A DNA stretch of 64,000 bases from Sthenelais limicola (GCA_942159475.1 OW804094.1:46124966-46188965), one strand, 5' to 3'; shown: positions 48,650 to 59,525, counted from the stretch's first letter. Made by a program: numbers and translations. Notes: generated by a model not told the origin, from the letters alone.

Positions 48650-49610
48650 CGACATGGATTGACTTTCTAAATCAATGGTGTTATAAAATATATTGGACAA
48701 TCATGGTAGACTTTAATATAATCAAGGTGAGGGGGGAATATATAGGCATGTAAGACCTATCTCCAAGACCGATACAGCGGTAAAATGTGGTAAGGGTGGG
48801 GAGAAAAATTTATTGATTGAACTGTTATTTTATATGTACAACTTTAAACCGTTATTTTAAGAGTAATTAATCTAGGACTTAGTCCACCAGTATAGGACTG
48901 GACAAAGTAGAGAATTTATGTTAGTTCATAAAAGCCAGAATCTCTTTAATCTAGTATAGGATGGAAGCGACGGTTACCAAATGAACATTTATGTGTTGGT
49001 CAAATCTAAACTGTCTCTGCTATGTACAAGACAGATTAATTAAAAGATTGAAGAATATTTTGTAAAATTATGAGATTTCTATAAGTATGTTAACATGATC
49101 TGTTTGGTGTATGGAAAATTGGTGCAATTGAAAACAGATAAACAAAGCCCAGGAATAACAAATAGCGGTGTAGAGATCTGTCATTCAGGTCTCCAAATAT
49201 GATCAGTAAGAATAAGTAATCGCTAAGAACTTTCATCTACCGAATCGAAACATCAAATGATCTATTCAACACGTCAAGTCACTGTCAACATCAAGGCCTG
49301 GATACACATAAGAAAGAACATTTAAGTGGCTACTTAATAGACCACAAGACAAAAACTATCAGAAATGCACTAATATGCATCAACACCGTAGAGACTATCA
49401 CACAAAGAACAATTGAAGAACTCAAATAGAGACATTAGAACTTAAAAATTATCAATTATTTCAATATGGTGTCATTATCAATGTCATTTTTATTTAAGGG
49501 CTACCCGGAAAATCTCCGATGGAGAGGGAGCAATAGCCCCATTCTTTATTACCATTATGTATATGTTGATATGGAATAAAAGTTGTATAATAATAATAAT
49601 AATTATTTTG
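47868..49610 (+). mobile_element. 5'-truncated non-LTR (LINE) retrotransposon inserted in the satellite
   Basis: The satellite text 'cagtaaacaatctta' is broken at about 47867 and resumes at about 49611 with 'ttgcctcaaaatgg'; intact units read 'aatcttatattgcctc'. The insert begins inside an RT frame and ends with AATAAAAG and a (TAA)n tail, as many LINEs do. About 950 bp of 3' UTR follow the ORF. Confidence 0.85.
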
Positions 49611-52409
49611 CCTCAAAATGGCCCATATATATAGCTCACAAAAGCATACTATATATGGCTCTTAAACCAATGTTTATATGGCCCACAAAATGTATGTATA
49701 TATCATGTTACATATAGGATATAGGCCTACTAAAGTAAACATTTGTATATTGCTCCCAAGTAGCTCATATATATAGCTCACAAAAGCATACTATATATGG
49801 CTCTTAAACCAATGTTTATATGGCCCACAAATTGTATGTTACATATAGGATATAGGCCTACCAATAGTAAACATTTGTATATTGCCCCCAACTAACCCAT
49901 ATATATAGCTCATAAAAGCATACTATATATGGCTCTTAACCCAATGTTTATATGGCCCACAAAATGTATGTTACAAATAAGATATAGGCCCACCAACAGT
50001 AAACAATCTTATATTGCCTCAAAATGGCCCATATATATATAGCTCATAAAAGCATACTATATATGACTCTTAACCCAATGTTTATATGGCCCACAAAATG
50101 TATGTTACAAATAAGATATAGGCCCACCAACAGTAAACAATCTTATATTGCCTCAAAATGGCCCATATATAAAGCTCATAAAAGCATACTATATATGGCT
50201 CTTAAATGGCCCACAAAATGAATGTTATGAACAGTACAGTGAACAATCTTATATTGCCTCAAAATGGCCCATATATATATAGCTCACAAAAGCATACTAT
50301 ATATGGCTCTTAAACCAATGTTTATATGGCCCACAAAATGTATGTTACCAATAGTACAGTAAACAATCTTATATTGCCTCAAAATGGTCCATATATATAG
50401 CTCATAAAAGCATACTATATATGGCTCTTAATCCAATGATTATAAGGCCCACAAAATGTATGTTACATATAGGATATAGGCCCACCAATAGTAAACATTT
50501 GTATATTGCTCCCAAGTAGCTCATATATATAGCTCGCAAAAGCATACTATATATGCCTCTTAACCCAATGTTTATATGGCCCACAAAATGTATGTTACGA
50601 ATAAGATATAGGCCCACCAACAGTAAACAATCTTATATTGCCTCAAAATGGCCCATATATAGCTCATAAAAGCATACTATATTTGGCTCTTAAACCAATG
50701 TTTATATGGCCCACAAAATGTATGTTATAAATAGTACAGTAAACAATCTTATATCGCCTCAAAATGGCCCATATATATAGCTCATAAAAGCATATTATAT
50801 ATGGCTCTTAAACAAATGTTTATATGGCCCACAAAATGTATGTTACGAATAGTATATAGACCCACCTAAAGTAAATAATCTTATATTGCCTCAAAATGGC
50901 CCATATATATATAGCTCATAAAAGCATACTTTATAATATTATGGCTCTTAAACCAATGTTTATATGGCCCACAAATTGTATGTTACATATAGGATATAGG
51001 CCCACCAATAGTAAACATTTGTATATTGCTCCCAAGTAGCTCATATATATAGCTCGCAAAAGCATACTATATATGCCTCTTAACCCAATGTTTATATGGC
51101 CCACAAAATGTATGTTACGAATAAGATATAGGCCCACCAACAGTAAACAATCTTATATTGCCTCAATATGGCCCATATATAGCTCATAAAAGCATACTAT
51201 ATATGGCTCTTAAACCAATGTTTATATGGCCCACAAAATGTATGTTATGAATAGTATAGTAAACAATCTTATATTGCCTCAAAATGGCCCATATATATAT
51301 ATAGCTCATAAAAGCATACTATATATGGCTCTTAAACCAATGTTTATATGGCCCACAAAATGTATGTTATGAATAGTATAGTAAACAATCTTATATCGCC
51401 TCAAAATGGCCCATATATATAGCTCATAAAAGCATATTATATATGGCTCTTAAACAAATGTTTATATGGCCCACAAAATGTATGTTACAAATAGTATATA
51501 GACCCACCTAAAGTAAATAATCTTATATTGCCTCAAAATGGCCCATATATATATAGCTCATAAAAGCATACTATATATGGCTCTTAAGCCAATGTTTATA
51601 TGGCCCACAAATTGTATGTTACATATAGGATATAGGCCCACCAATAGTAAACATTTGTATATTGCCCCCAACTAACCCATATATATAGCTCGCAAAAGCA
51701 TACTATATATGGCTCTTAACCCAATGTTTATATGGCCCACAAAATGTATGTTACGAATAGTATATAGACCCACCTAAAGTAAATAATCTTATATTGCCTC
51801 AAAATGGCCCATATATATATAGCTCATAAAAGCATACTATATATGGCTCTTAAGCCAATGTTTATATGGCCCACAAATTGTATGTTACATATAGGATATA
51901 GGCCCACCAATAGTAAACATTTGTATATTGCCCCCAACTAACCCATATATATAGCTCGCAAAAGCATACTATATATGCCTCTTAACCCAATGTTTATATG
52001 GCCCACAAAATGCATGTTACGAATAAGATATAGGCCCACCAACAGTAAACAATCTTATATTGCCTCAAAATGACCCATATATATATAGCTCATAAAAGCA
52101 TACTATGTATGGCTCTTAAACCAATGTTTATATGGCCCACAAAATGTATGTCACAAATAGTACAGTAAATATTCTTATATTGCCTGAAAATGGCCCATAT
52201 ATATATAGCTCACAAAAGCATACTATATATGGGTCTTAAACCAAAGTTTTTATGGCCCACAAAATGTATGTTACGAATAGTACAGTAAATAATCTTATAT
52301 TACCTCAAAATTGCCCATATATATAGCTCATAAAAGCATATTATATATGGGTCTTAAACAAATGTTTATATACCCCACAAAATGTACATATGTTCCATAT
52401 TGGATATAG
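49611..52409. repeat. AT-rich satellite, middle segment (118-142-bp units)
   Basis: The unit is AAAGCATACTATATATGGCT, CTTAAACCAATGTTTATATG, GCCCACAAAATGTATGTTAC, then one of two alternative modules: 'atataggatataggcccaccaatagtaaacatttg' or 'gaatagtacagtaaacaatcttatattgcctc'. Successive unit starts are 118, 120, 132, 134 and 142 bp apart. Orientation is opposite to the 45.9-47.4 kb segment. Confidence 0.9.
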
Positions 52410-52559
52410 TCTATATTATTTCGTAATGTGTCTATATATTGTGTGTAGTGACTCCTTATTCCCGGTGGCGGGGGTTGCCTAGCAGCCACCACCAAGCTTT
52501 CCTCACTCTGGTCGCAGGCTATGCTACGAATGGCCGCGGATTTCTTGGGAAAAAAAGCT
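52410..52559 (+). repeat. Split direct repeat A1 of element 2
   Basis: 150 bp from TCTATATTATTTCGTAATGT to GGGAAAAAAAGCT, identical by eye to 56810-56959. As the 5' end it is the likely promoter region. Confidence 0.93.
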
Positions 52560-52663
52560 CTATGCTTCAGGTTTGAGTTTGATACCATTTCCCTTGTCCA
52601 GGGTCTGCCGATCTAAGGTTTGGTCAATGTGGCTTATTATAAGTTTGGCTTACCTTATTTCTG

Positions 52664-53683
52664 ATGCTAAAACGCTGCTCTAATTGCTCCAGATTGCACT
52701 TATATCCATTCGGACGTTCATGCTTAGGAACAATGGCGTCCGTCCTTGCTGGTATAGACAAATCTGATCCCAGGTACACTGCCTTGGTTGAGGACGCTTA
52801 CACGACTATCGTTCGTGATATGGCTGCTTCTGAGACTAAACGTCAACAACTCCAGGACTTAGTGGACAGTCATGGTCCTAAGGATCCCGATTCCAAGTCA
52901 GACGTCAAGATCGTTGGTGCCCTCGACGCCATTATGAAGCGATTGGACGCTCTTGAATCCACCAAGTCTCCACCGGGAGCTTCTGGCTCGGGCCCCGTCA
53001 AGCCTCCACCCAAGCCTCTACCGTCCGGCTTCGGCACGTCTCCTCCACCACCGCCTCCGCTCGTGCCTCCCCCGTCAGATTTTGTCAGCGGCCCGCTTAC
53101 CAAGGCCTTGGAGAAGCTGGCTGGGACTGACGATTCACAAGGTAAACCCATTCGACCGGAATCATATTCCATGACAGACAAGAAACCAGACCACTCCAAG
53201 CTGGATTATATTGGGCTCTTGCACGGCATGACTGCGGTGTTATCACATCTGTTCGACACCGAGGATCCTAGAGTTGGCTCTTATATCGCTCACTTAGCCT
53301 TCGTGACAGAGATGCACGCTACTAGAAAGTTCTCGGAGAAAGGTGCTACCAACTACGACAAGTATGTCATCGATAGGGTTGTCGACGCAAAGGCTTCAGA
53401 CTTTCACCCGAATAGTCACTCTCTGGGAGTTTCTATTTGTTTTTCTTCCAATATTGTGTTGTCACCGGAAGATGGTGACAAAACCTCATCGCGCAAGCGC
53501 AACAAATCTCGAGGCTCCGACTCTTCCGCCCAGCAACCAGCGGACTTTCCCGATGACATTTGTTATTTTTTCAATTATAGGGTTTGTAACAACAGAAATT
53601 GTCATAAGTCTCATGTTTGTCGTAAATGCAATGGAAAACATAGGGCTCAAGGTTGTGGGGAGTCTGCTCCAAAAAACAAATGA
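52664..53683 (+). CDS. Gag-like zinc-finger protein of element 2
   Basis: 339 codons from ATG 52664. The N-terminal motif C5-X2-C8-X3-H12-X7-C20 has exactly the spacing seen in element 1 Gag. A Pro-rich stretch (about residues 104-140, PPPPPPLVPPP) and a helical region follow. The C-terminus has a CCCH motif (C300-X7-C308-X4-C313-X3-H317) and a zinc knuckle CX2CX3HX4C (C319, C322, H326, C331). Expected role: nucleic-acid binding and assembly. The stop is TGA 53681-53683; the pol frame continues in phase at 53684. Confidence 0.8.
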   Translation: MLKRCSNCSRLHLYPFGRSCLGTMASVLAGIDKSDPRYTALVEDAYTTIVRDMAASETKRQQLQDLVDSHGPKDPDSKSDVKIVGALDAIMKRLDALESTKSPPGASGSGPVKPPPKPLPSGFGTSPPPPPPLVPPPSDFVSGPLTKALEKLAGTDDSQGKPIRPESYSMTDKKPDHSKLDYIGLLHGMTAVLSHLFDTEDPRVGSYIAHLAFVTEMHATRKFSEKGATNYDKYVIDRVVDAKASDFHPNSHSLGVSICFSSNIVLSPEDGDKTSSRKRNKSRGSDSSAQQPADFPDDICYFFNYRVCNNRNCHKSHVCRKCNGKHRAQGCGESAPKNK

Positions 53684-55708
53684 TTCGTGGCTTCGTGTCC
53701 GTCTTCTCTTCCGGTTGTTATGCAAAATGGCGGACACGAGCTTCCTGCAGCCGGTTTTCACGTTGATCAACAAGTTTCATTTGAATTTGTGAGTAGCTAT
53801 GATGCCTTTGTTGAATGTCTTTCTCCTCCCTGTGTAATGCGCGATTGCTCTTTTGGTATTTTTGACTTTGACGCATGTTTTGTGGAAGATTCAATCGATA
53901 ATCAAGTTACCGATAGTGTTGTTTCTGTAGTTCGCCCTCATACTAATGACACCGTATTCAGCGACTCGAATGTTTTTCTCTATGATGTATATGATGCTTT
54001 TGCGAGATACGGTTGTTATGCGCCTGTACTAGTTTGTGACTATCTACCTGTATGTTCTGTCAGAATTTTTGATCACTACATTGGGGGCTTACGCACAAAT
54101 TGGAATTTGTATGCTTGGGACTATGAATTGCAGTGGGAAAATGACTTGTGCCTACGGAACTATGTGTTTGATGGTATTCATAACGGGTTTACTATTGTTG
54201 ACCTAGATGCTAACTTGAGTGGGTATGAGTGTGATAATTATAGGTCGGTATTATCAGGTCCTGCTTATGATTTCATTAACGCATTGATTCTCAAAGAGCT
54301 GGAGGTGGGCAAATACACCTTCGCTTCTACAAAACCCAAGTGTGTTCATAGTCTGGGGGCGGTCCCCAAAAGTGATGGTGGATGGAGACCCATCACTGAT
54401 TGCCGCCAGCCATTGGGTTCATCGATCAACAACTACATGCTAACTACTTTCTCCAAATTTTGCTATAAATCAGTCGATGATGTAATCGAGCTGATCACTC
54501 CTAACTGCTACATGTCCACACTTGATATCTCATCTGCATATCGAACGGTAGCGGTACGCCATGACCAATGGACATTCCAGGGCATCAAGTGGGAGGTGGA
54601 TGGTATCTCCTCTTACCTTGTTGATACTAGGCTCTGCTTCGGGTTGCGTTGCGCACCCTACATATTCACTCAGCTATCCAACTTTACAGTTAGATGTCTT
54701 CAGCGCAGGGGTCATGTGAAAGTCATTAATTACCTGGATGACTTCATGGTCATCGGAGAATCTTTTGATGAATGTTCCAGCGCTCAACAGCTACTTATAT
54801 CGATCCTGGGCTCTCTGGGGTTCAGTGTGGCTTGGAAGAAGTCGTCATCTCCTTCACAGATTTCCGTTTATCTTGGTGTGTGCTTCAACTCCATTCAGAT
54901 GTCTGTGTCCCTACCCCTCAAGAAGCTCGAGAAACTTCTGTCAGAGCTCCACTACTTTTCTACAAAAGATAGAGCCACTGAGAGGCAGCTGCAACGTCTA
55001 TGCGGCCTAATGGCCCATGCCTCTAAAGTGGTGCGCGGTGCTCGGACTTTCTCTAGAAGGGTGATTGACCTGCTGGCTAATATTCCTTCTCATAAACCTC
55101 GCATACGTCTGAATCAAGGTTTTAGGCTGGACATTCAATGGTGGTTAGACTGGGCTGTGACATTCAATGGGTGCCAACAGATGGTGTTCTACAACTTCGG
55201 TGAAGGCCCAGTGTTCTTCACTGACGCTTCGTCTACCGGCTACGGCATCGTCTACCTTGACGACTGGCAGCTTGGATTGTTTTCCAATCAACCATCCCCT
55301 GATCTAGACCTTTGCCCCCTTCACAACCATTGGGTCAATGTTGACGTCGACCCCCTGACTCATCACATCAACTACCTCGAGTTACTTCCTGTCAAGTTGG
55401 CTATTGAGCGTCTGAGTCACTCTTGGATCAACTGTCATGTTGTGTTGTACACGGATAACACCACTGTCATGGCGTGCATCAACAAGGGGTCTACTAAAAG
55501 CCAGCTCTTAATGGTCCTCCTTCGGGAAATCTTTTGGCTTTGTGTGCAATTCAACATTTACCTAACCGCCAGGCACATTCCTGGCCGTCTTAACATCACA
55601 GCTGACTTTTTGTCTCGTGTGTCTTCTCCAGAAGACTTGTCTCAACTTGCTGATTTTTCATTATGTTGCAGATCTGCTTATGAGAGTGCAAATGATGTCA
55701 TTGGATGA
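53684..55708 (+). CDS. Reverse transcriptase-RNase H (pol) of element 2
   Basis: Open in the same frame as gag right after its TGA; the first in-frame ATG is 53720. Counting residues from GTG 53687: RT starts near 200, with CVHSLGAVPKSDGGWRPITD at 219, motif A STLDISSAYRTV, and catalytic YLDD at 349-352. RNase H follows with D513 (FFTDAS), E565 (NYLELLP), D590 (YTDNTT) and D640 (ITADFLSR), the full D-E-D-D set. Role: copies the element RNA to cDNA. No protease and no integrase domain are visible. A methyltransferase domain, typical of DIRS proper, is also absent. The initiation mode is unsolved: readthrough of the gag stop, or re-initiation at 53720. Confidence 0.92.
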   Translation, partial: FVASCPSSLPVVMQNGGHELPAAGFHVDQQVSFEFVSSYDAFVECLSPPCVMRDCSFGIFDFDACFVEDSIDNQVTDSVVSVVRPHTNDTVFSDSNVFLYDVYDAFARYGCYAPVLVCDYLPVCSVRIFDHYIGGLRTNWNLYAWDYELQWENDLCLRNYVFDGIHNGFTIVDLDANLSGYECDNYRSVLSGPAYDFINALILKELEVGKYTFASTKPKCVHSLGAVPKSDGGWRPITDCRQPLGSSINNYMLTTFSKFCYKSVDDVIELITPNCYMSTLDISSAYRTVAVRHDQWTFQGIKWEVDGISSYLVDTRLCFGLRCAPYIFTQLSNFTVRCLQRRGHVKVINYLDDFMVIGESFDECSSAQQLLISILGSLGFSVAWKKSSSPSQISVYLGVCFNSIQMSVSLPLKKLEKLLSELHYFSTKDRATERQLQRLCGLMAHASKVVRGARTFSRRVIDLLANIPSHKPRIRLNQGFRLDIQWWLDWAVTFNGCQQMVFYNFGEGPVFFTDASSTGYGIVYLDDWQLGLFSNQPSPDLDLCPLHNHWVNVDVDPLTHHINYLELLPVKLAIERLSHSWINCHVVLYTDNTTVMACINKGSTKSQLLMVLLREIFWLCVQFNIYLTARHIPGRLNITADFLSRVSSPEDLSQLADFSLCCRSAYESANDVIG

Positions 55709-56666
55709 GGAGTTGTCTTCCGCCATTTCTACGGCTTGGGCTAAGAATACACTTCGTACCAGAAATTCACAGTGGGGCAGATTCATCAAATTCTGCTCTG
55801 ATAATGGCTTGATATGTATCCCCGCTTCGACCCAGACTGTCTGCCGGTTTTTGACTTACCAATCCAGATCTTCCTGCTTCAGCACCTGCAATAATTACCT
55901 GTCAGCTATCATTGCCTTGCATAAATACTTGGGTTACGATGGTGAATTCCGTGCTCAATACGCTGTTAAGTTGCTTATGATGGGCTTAGCCAATAAATTG
56001 GGTAAAGAAGTTCGTCAGAAGGCCTGCTTAAGCCTTTTCGACATCCAGCGTATTTTCGATTCAGTAGACTACATGGACGAGAATGAAATTACCTGTCGCA
56101 CAGCGGTTCTATTTGCATTCAGGACTTTGCTTCGCAAGTCTAACATAGTTCCAACATCCTCTTCAGACCTTGGACATGTGGTCAGGCATGGTGACATAGA
56201 GTTCACGGACTTTGGTTTACGTGTGGTCGTTCGCTCTTCTAAAACTTTGAAGCACAGACGCGACTGTTTCACTATTCCTATTCGTCGTTGCAAGAACCGG
56301 GATTTTGACTTGGTGTCTCAGCTTGGTACTCACCTTACCAAATTTCCCGCTAAGCCAGAGGACCCATTGTTCTTCAAATTCAAGAAGGATACTCCCCCAT
56401 CTCTCCTCCTCTACTCGGATCTGCTCGCTTTTCTTAAGCGCATGACTGCCAAGATTGGCCTTAATCCAGCTGATGTGGGGCTGCACTCCATGAGACGCAG
56501 TGGTGCAGCGTTTCTCCACGGCATGGGAGTCCCGCTTATAGATATTCAATCGTTTGGGGATTGGAAAAGCCTCTCCGTCCTGGACTATCTCAAGACCCCC
56601 TTGGCTAGAAAGCTTCAGATTGAGAGTGATATTTCTTGCGTTCTGAATGACCTGTCTCAGACCTGA
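55680..56666 (+). CDS. Tyrosine recombinase of element 2
   Basis: 329 codons from ATG 55680, overlapping the end of pol by 29 bases in another frame. The N-terminal half is a SAM-like/core-binding region (around WGRFIKFCSDNGL). Catalytic residues: R152 (in FRTLLRKSNIV), H269 and R272 (in LHSMRRSGAAF), W295 (in FGDWKS), nucleophile Y303 (in LDYLKTP). The set is complete. Role: joins a circular cDNA to the target through a short shared core. Start choice: 55680 is the first ATG in frame; further ATGs follow at once (MRVQMM). Confidence 0.92.
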   Translation: MRVQMMSLDEELSSAISTAWAKNTLRTRNSQWGRFIKFCSDNGLICIPASTQTVCRFLTYQSRSSCFSTCNNYLSAIIALHKYLGYDGEFRAQYAVKLLMMGLANKLGKEVRQKACLSLFDIQRIFDSVDYMDENEITCRTAVLFAFRTLLRKSNIVPTSSSDLGHVVRHGDIEFTDFGLRVVVRSSKTLKHRRDCFTIPIRRCKNRDFDLVSQLGTHLTKFPAKPEDPLFFKFKKDTPPSLLLYSDLLAFLKRMTAKIGLNPADVGLHSMRRSGAAFLHGMGVPLIDIQSFGDWKSLSVLDYLKTPLARKLQIESDISCVLNDLSQT

Positions 56667-56729
56667 TACTTTGATTACTTGTACCCATTCAGGTTGCTTT
56701 TTCACTTTCTTCTTTTTGTTGGGAGTTTT

Positions 56730-56809
56730 GGCGGCCACATGGTCGCACTCTTCCAGCCGCACCCACGTGTTATTGTTATTTGTAGAGAGATCGAAGCTAA
56801 AATGTATAG
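56730..56809 (+). repeat. Split direct repeat B1 of element 2
   Basis: 80 bp, GGCGGCCACATGGTCGCACT to AAAATGTATAG, identical by eye to 56968-57047. It starts about 63 bp after the recombinase stop and directly abuts A2. Confidence 0.93.
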
Positions 56810-56959
56810 TCTATATTATTTCGTAATGTGTCTATATATTGTGTGTAGTGACTCCTTATTCCCGGTGGCGGGGGTTGCCTAGCAGCCACCACCAAGCTTT
56901 CCTCACTCTGGTCGCAGGCTATGCTACGAATGGCCGCGGATTTCTTGGGAAAAAAAGCT
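56810..56959 (+). repeat. Split direct repeat A2 of element 2
   Basis: Second copy of A1. The B1-A2 junction reads TGTATAG|TCTATATT. Eight bases (TTAATAAA) separate A2 from B2. Confidence 0.93.
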
Positions 56960-56967
56960 TTAATAAA

Positions 56968-57047
56968 GGCGGCCACATGGTCGCACTCTTCCAGCCGCAC
57001 CCACGTGTTATTGTTATTTGTAGAGAGATCGAAGCTAAAATGTATAG
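56968..57047 (+). repeat. Split direct repeat B2 of element 2 (3' end)
   Basis: Second copy of B1; its last five bases, TATAG, equal the last five bases of the left flank, marking the probable crossover core. Confidence 0.93.
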
Positions 57048-57372
57048 GCCCACCAAAAGTAAACATTTGTATATTGCTCCCAAGTAGCCCATATATATAT
57101 AGCTCACAAAAGCATACTTTATATATGCCTCTTAAACCATTGTCTATATGGCCCACAAAATGTACATATGTTACATATTGGATATAGGCCCACCAAAAGT
57201 AAACATTTGTGTATTGCCCCAAATGGCCCATATATATAGCTCATAATAACATACCATATATGGCTCTTGAACCAATGTTTATATGGCCCACAAAATGTAT
57301 GTTACAGGGTATAGGCCCACCAAAAGTAAACATTTGTATATTACCTCCAAATGGCCCATATAATTATATAAC
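57048..57372. repeat. AT-rich satellite, right segment
   Basis: About 2.5 more units in the same orientation as the 49.6-52.4 kb segment (GCCCACCAAAAGTAAACATT and following). The array stops abruptly at the C-rich minisatellite. Confidence 0.88.
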
Positions 57373-57374
57373 CT

Positions 57375-58500
57375 ATGACTCCCCTTTACCCCCACTCACT
57401 TCCCCATTACGCCCATTCACATGCCTATTACCCCCACTCACACCCCTATTACCCCCACTCACTCCCCATTAACATCATTCACTCCCCGATTACCCCCACT
57501 CACCCCCCATTACCCCCACTCACCCCCCATTACCCCCACTCACTCACGCCCCATTACCCCCACTCACTGCCCATCACCCCCACTCACTCTCCATTACCAC
57601 CACTCACACCCCCATTACCCCCACCCACTTCGCATTACCACACTCACACCCCCATTACCGCTACTCACACCCCCATTCATTCCTTATTACCCCCACTCAC
57701 TCCCCATTACTCCCATTCACTCCCCATTACCCCCACTTACTCCCCTTTACCTCCACTCACTCCCCCATTATGCCAACTCACGCTCCATTACCCCCACTCA
57801 CTCCCCTTTACCCCCACTCACACCCCCATTACTGCTACTCACTCCCCCATTACCCCCACTCACTCCCCATTACCCCCAGTCACAACCCCATTACCCCTAC
57901 TCACTCACTGTTTCCCCCACTCATTCCCATTACCCCACTCGCACCCCCATTACCCCACTCACTCTCCTTTACCCCATTACACCCACTCAAATGCCCATTA
58001 CCCACACCCACACACAATTATCCCTATTCACACTCCCACATTACTCCCACGCACTCCCCATCCACACTCACTCCCCTTTACCCCCATTCACTCCCAATTA
58101 TGCCCACTTGAATGCCCATTACCCCAGTCACACCCCCATTCACTCCCCTTTACCATTGGTCACTCCCCATTACCCCACTTACTCTCCCATTACCCCCACT
58201 CACTGCCCATTATCCCTACTCACACACCTCTACCCCAACTCAATTCCCATTACCTCCACTCACTCCCCATTACCCTCACTTACTCCCCATTACCCCCCAC
58301 TCACTCCTCCATTACCCCCACTCACACCCCCATTAACCCCACTCACTCCCCACAAACTCCCCATTTCTCCCACTCACTCCCCATTATCCCACTCACACCC
58401 CCATTACCCCCACCATCTCCCCATTACCGCCACTCACTCCCTATTACCCCACTCACTCCACATTACCTCATTCACTCCCCATTACCCCCACCATCTCTTT
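57375..58500 (+). repeat. C-rich minisatellite, about 20-21-bp units
   Basis: The core unit is ATTACCCCCACTCACTCCCC with many substitutions, over about 1.1 kb. The plus strand rarely forms stop codons, so long Pro/Thr/His/Ser frames are open in several phases; these are not genes. The minus strand has repeated G4-G5 runs able to form G-quadruplexes. Confidence 0.9.
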
Positions 58501-58553
58501 ATGTCTACAAGATGCACCAAGGAAAATTATTGTATAATATATTGACATCATCT

Positions 58554-58734
58554 GAGTGAGTGAGTGAGATTGGTTGCTTTACACCCTTATCAACACATTT
58601 AATATGGTTATATCTAGGGCAGGAGAGCTGAGAGGGAGGCAGTTTATGATCATACCCAGGAAATAGAGATAGAGAAGAAGGGAGGGCGAGAGACAGAGAA
58701 AAGAGACAGAAAAGAACTTTATCGTCATACCCAG
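58554..58734 (+). repeat. SINE-like dispersed repeat, copy 3
   Basis: Same family as 9294 and 14579: GAGTGAGTGAGTGAGATTGG, 'cacccttatcaacacattt', a GA-rich 3' half, and 'catacccagatcatctt' at the end. Confidence 0.55.
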
Positions 58735-59525
58735 ATCATCTTGGCCCAACAAATACTAATATTACAAAATGTGATGTGTTTCAGGAAAATGAGTCACAAG
58801 TCGCAAAATTGATATTTTTCAAAGTGTTTTTTTTCACAAGATCACTTTATTGAAATGTTCTGACTTTTGGTGGGTTTAGCACTCATAGTCACATGATTCA
58901 GTGGTCGAAATAAGATGAAAAAATAGGTTGCCTGCCTGGGCAAGCTACTGACATAGTCAGGTTGCCCGCCAGAATTTCTGGTTGCCCTGAGAAATGACAC
59001 AATTGATTACATAAAGGACAAAATGGGTTGCCCAGGCGGGCAAGCTCATGGCCAAAACAGCTTGCCCGCCATGATTTTTACTTGCCAAAATCTGAGAATA
59101 TCTAAATGGCAAATTATGAAATTGATGAAATTGCAAATGTTAGAATAGTACTGCCTTGATACATATATCAAGAGAATATCAAATTGTATTAACCCTATCT
59201 AGCCCAAATTACCACTATGGCACACAAAGTAAAATACAAAAATGAAAGTTTCTGAAAAAATCCATGAATTGATGGGAAAAACAAAGGATATGTTTACATG
59301 TATTAACTTTTCTCCATGAAGAGCAATCAAATCTTCATTAAATAGTACTGAGAATCAAAGAAAGAAACAATTGTAAAGGATGGGCCAAATTTTATTCAGC
59401 TGGGAATCTAATATTAACATAAATTTTGAGACTATCACATATCAAGTCAACTCCATCCACCGCCCCCCACCCCCACAAACCCCCACCCCAACTCCCACCC
59501 AGCCCCAAAATGAAGATTGACTGTC
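58735..59525. other. No gene; palindromic TTGCCC...GGGCAA cluster at about 58930-59095
   Basis: Four to five TTGCCCGCC/GGCGGGCAA words lie in 160 bp, some as self-complementary units (TTGCCCAGGCGGGCAA). Around 58770-58830 the word GATGTGTTT.AG.AAA.TGAGTCAC is shared with about 62180-62240 on the other side of the purine minisatellite. Confidence 0.5.

Larger units (their letters stand above)
52410..57047 (+). mobile_element. Ngaro/PAT-type tyrosine-recombinase retrotransposon, element 2 (apparently intact, 4638 bp)
   Basis: The layout is A1 (52410-52559) - gag - RT/RNase H - YR - B1 (56730-56809) - A2 (56810-56959) - B2 (56968-57047). A1 equals A2 (150 bp) and B1 equals B2 (80 bp) with no difference seen. 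All three ORFs are open with all expected catalytic residues. The left flank ends GGATATAG and the right flank starts GCCCACC; intact satellite units read GGATATAGGCCCACC, so the insertion made no duplication and no loss. That is what recombinase-mediated integration of a circle predicts. Confidence 0.93.

Noticed and set aside
50402..51140. Hydrophobic frames repeating GLYLIRNIHFVGHINIGLR
   Set aside because: They are translations of satellite units; the same peptide recurs once per unit.
57375..58559. Pro/Thr/His-rich frames of 394 and 374 codons
   Set aside because: They run through a C-rich minisatellite in two overlapping phases; openness is due to the lack of stop triplets in the repeat.
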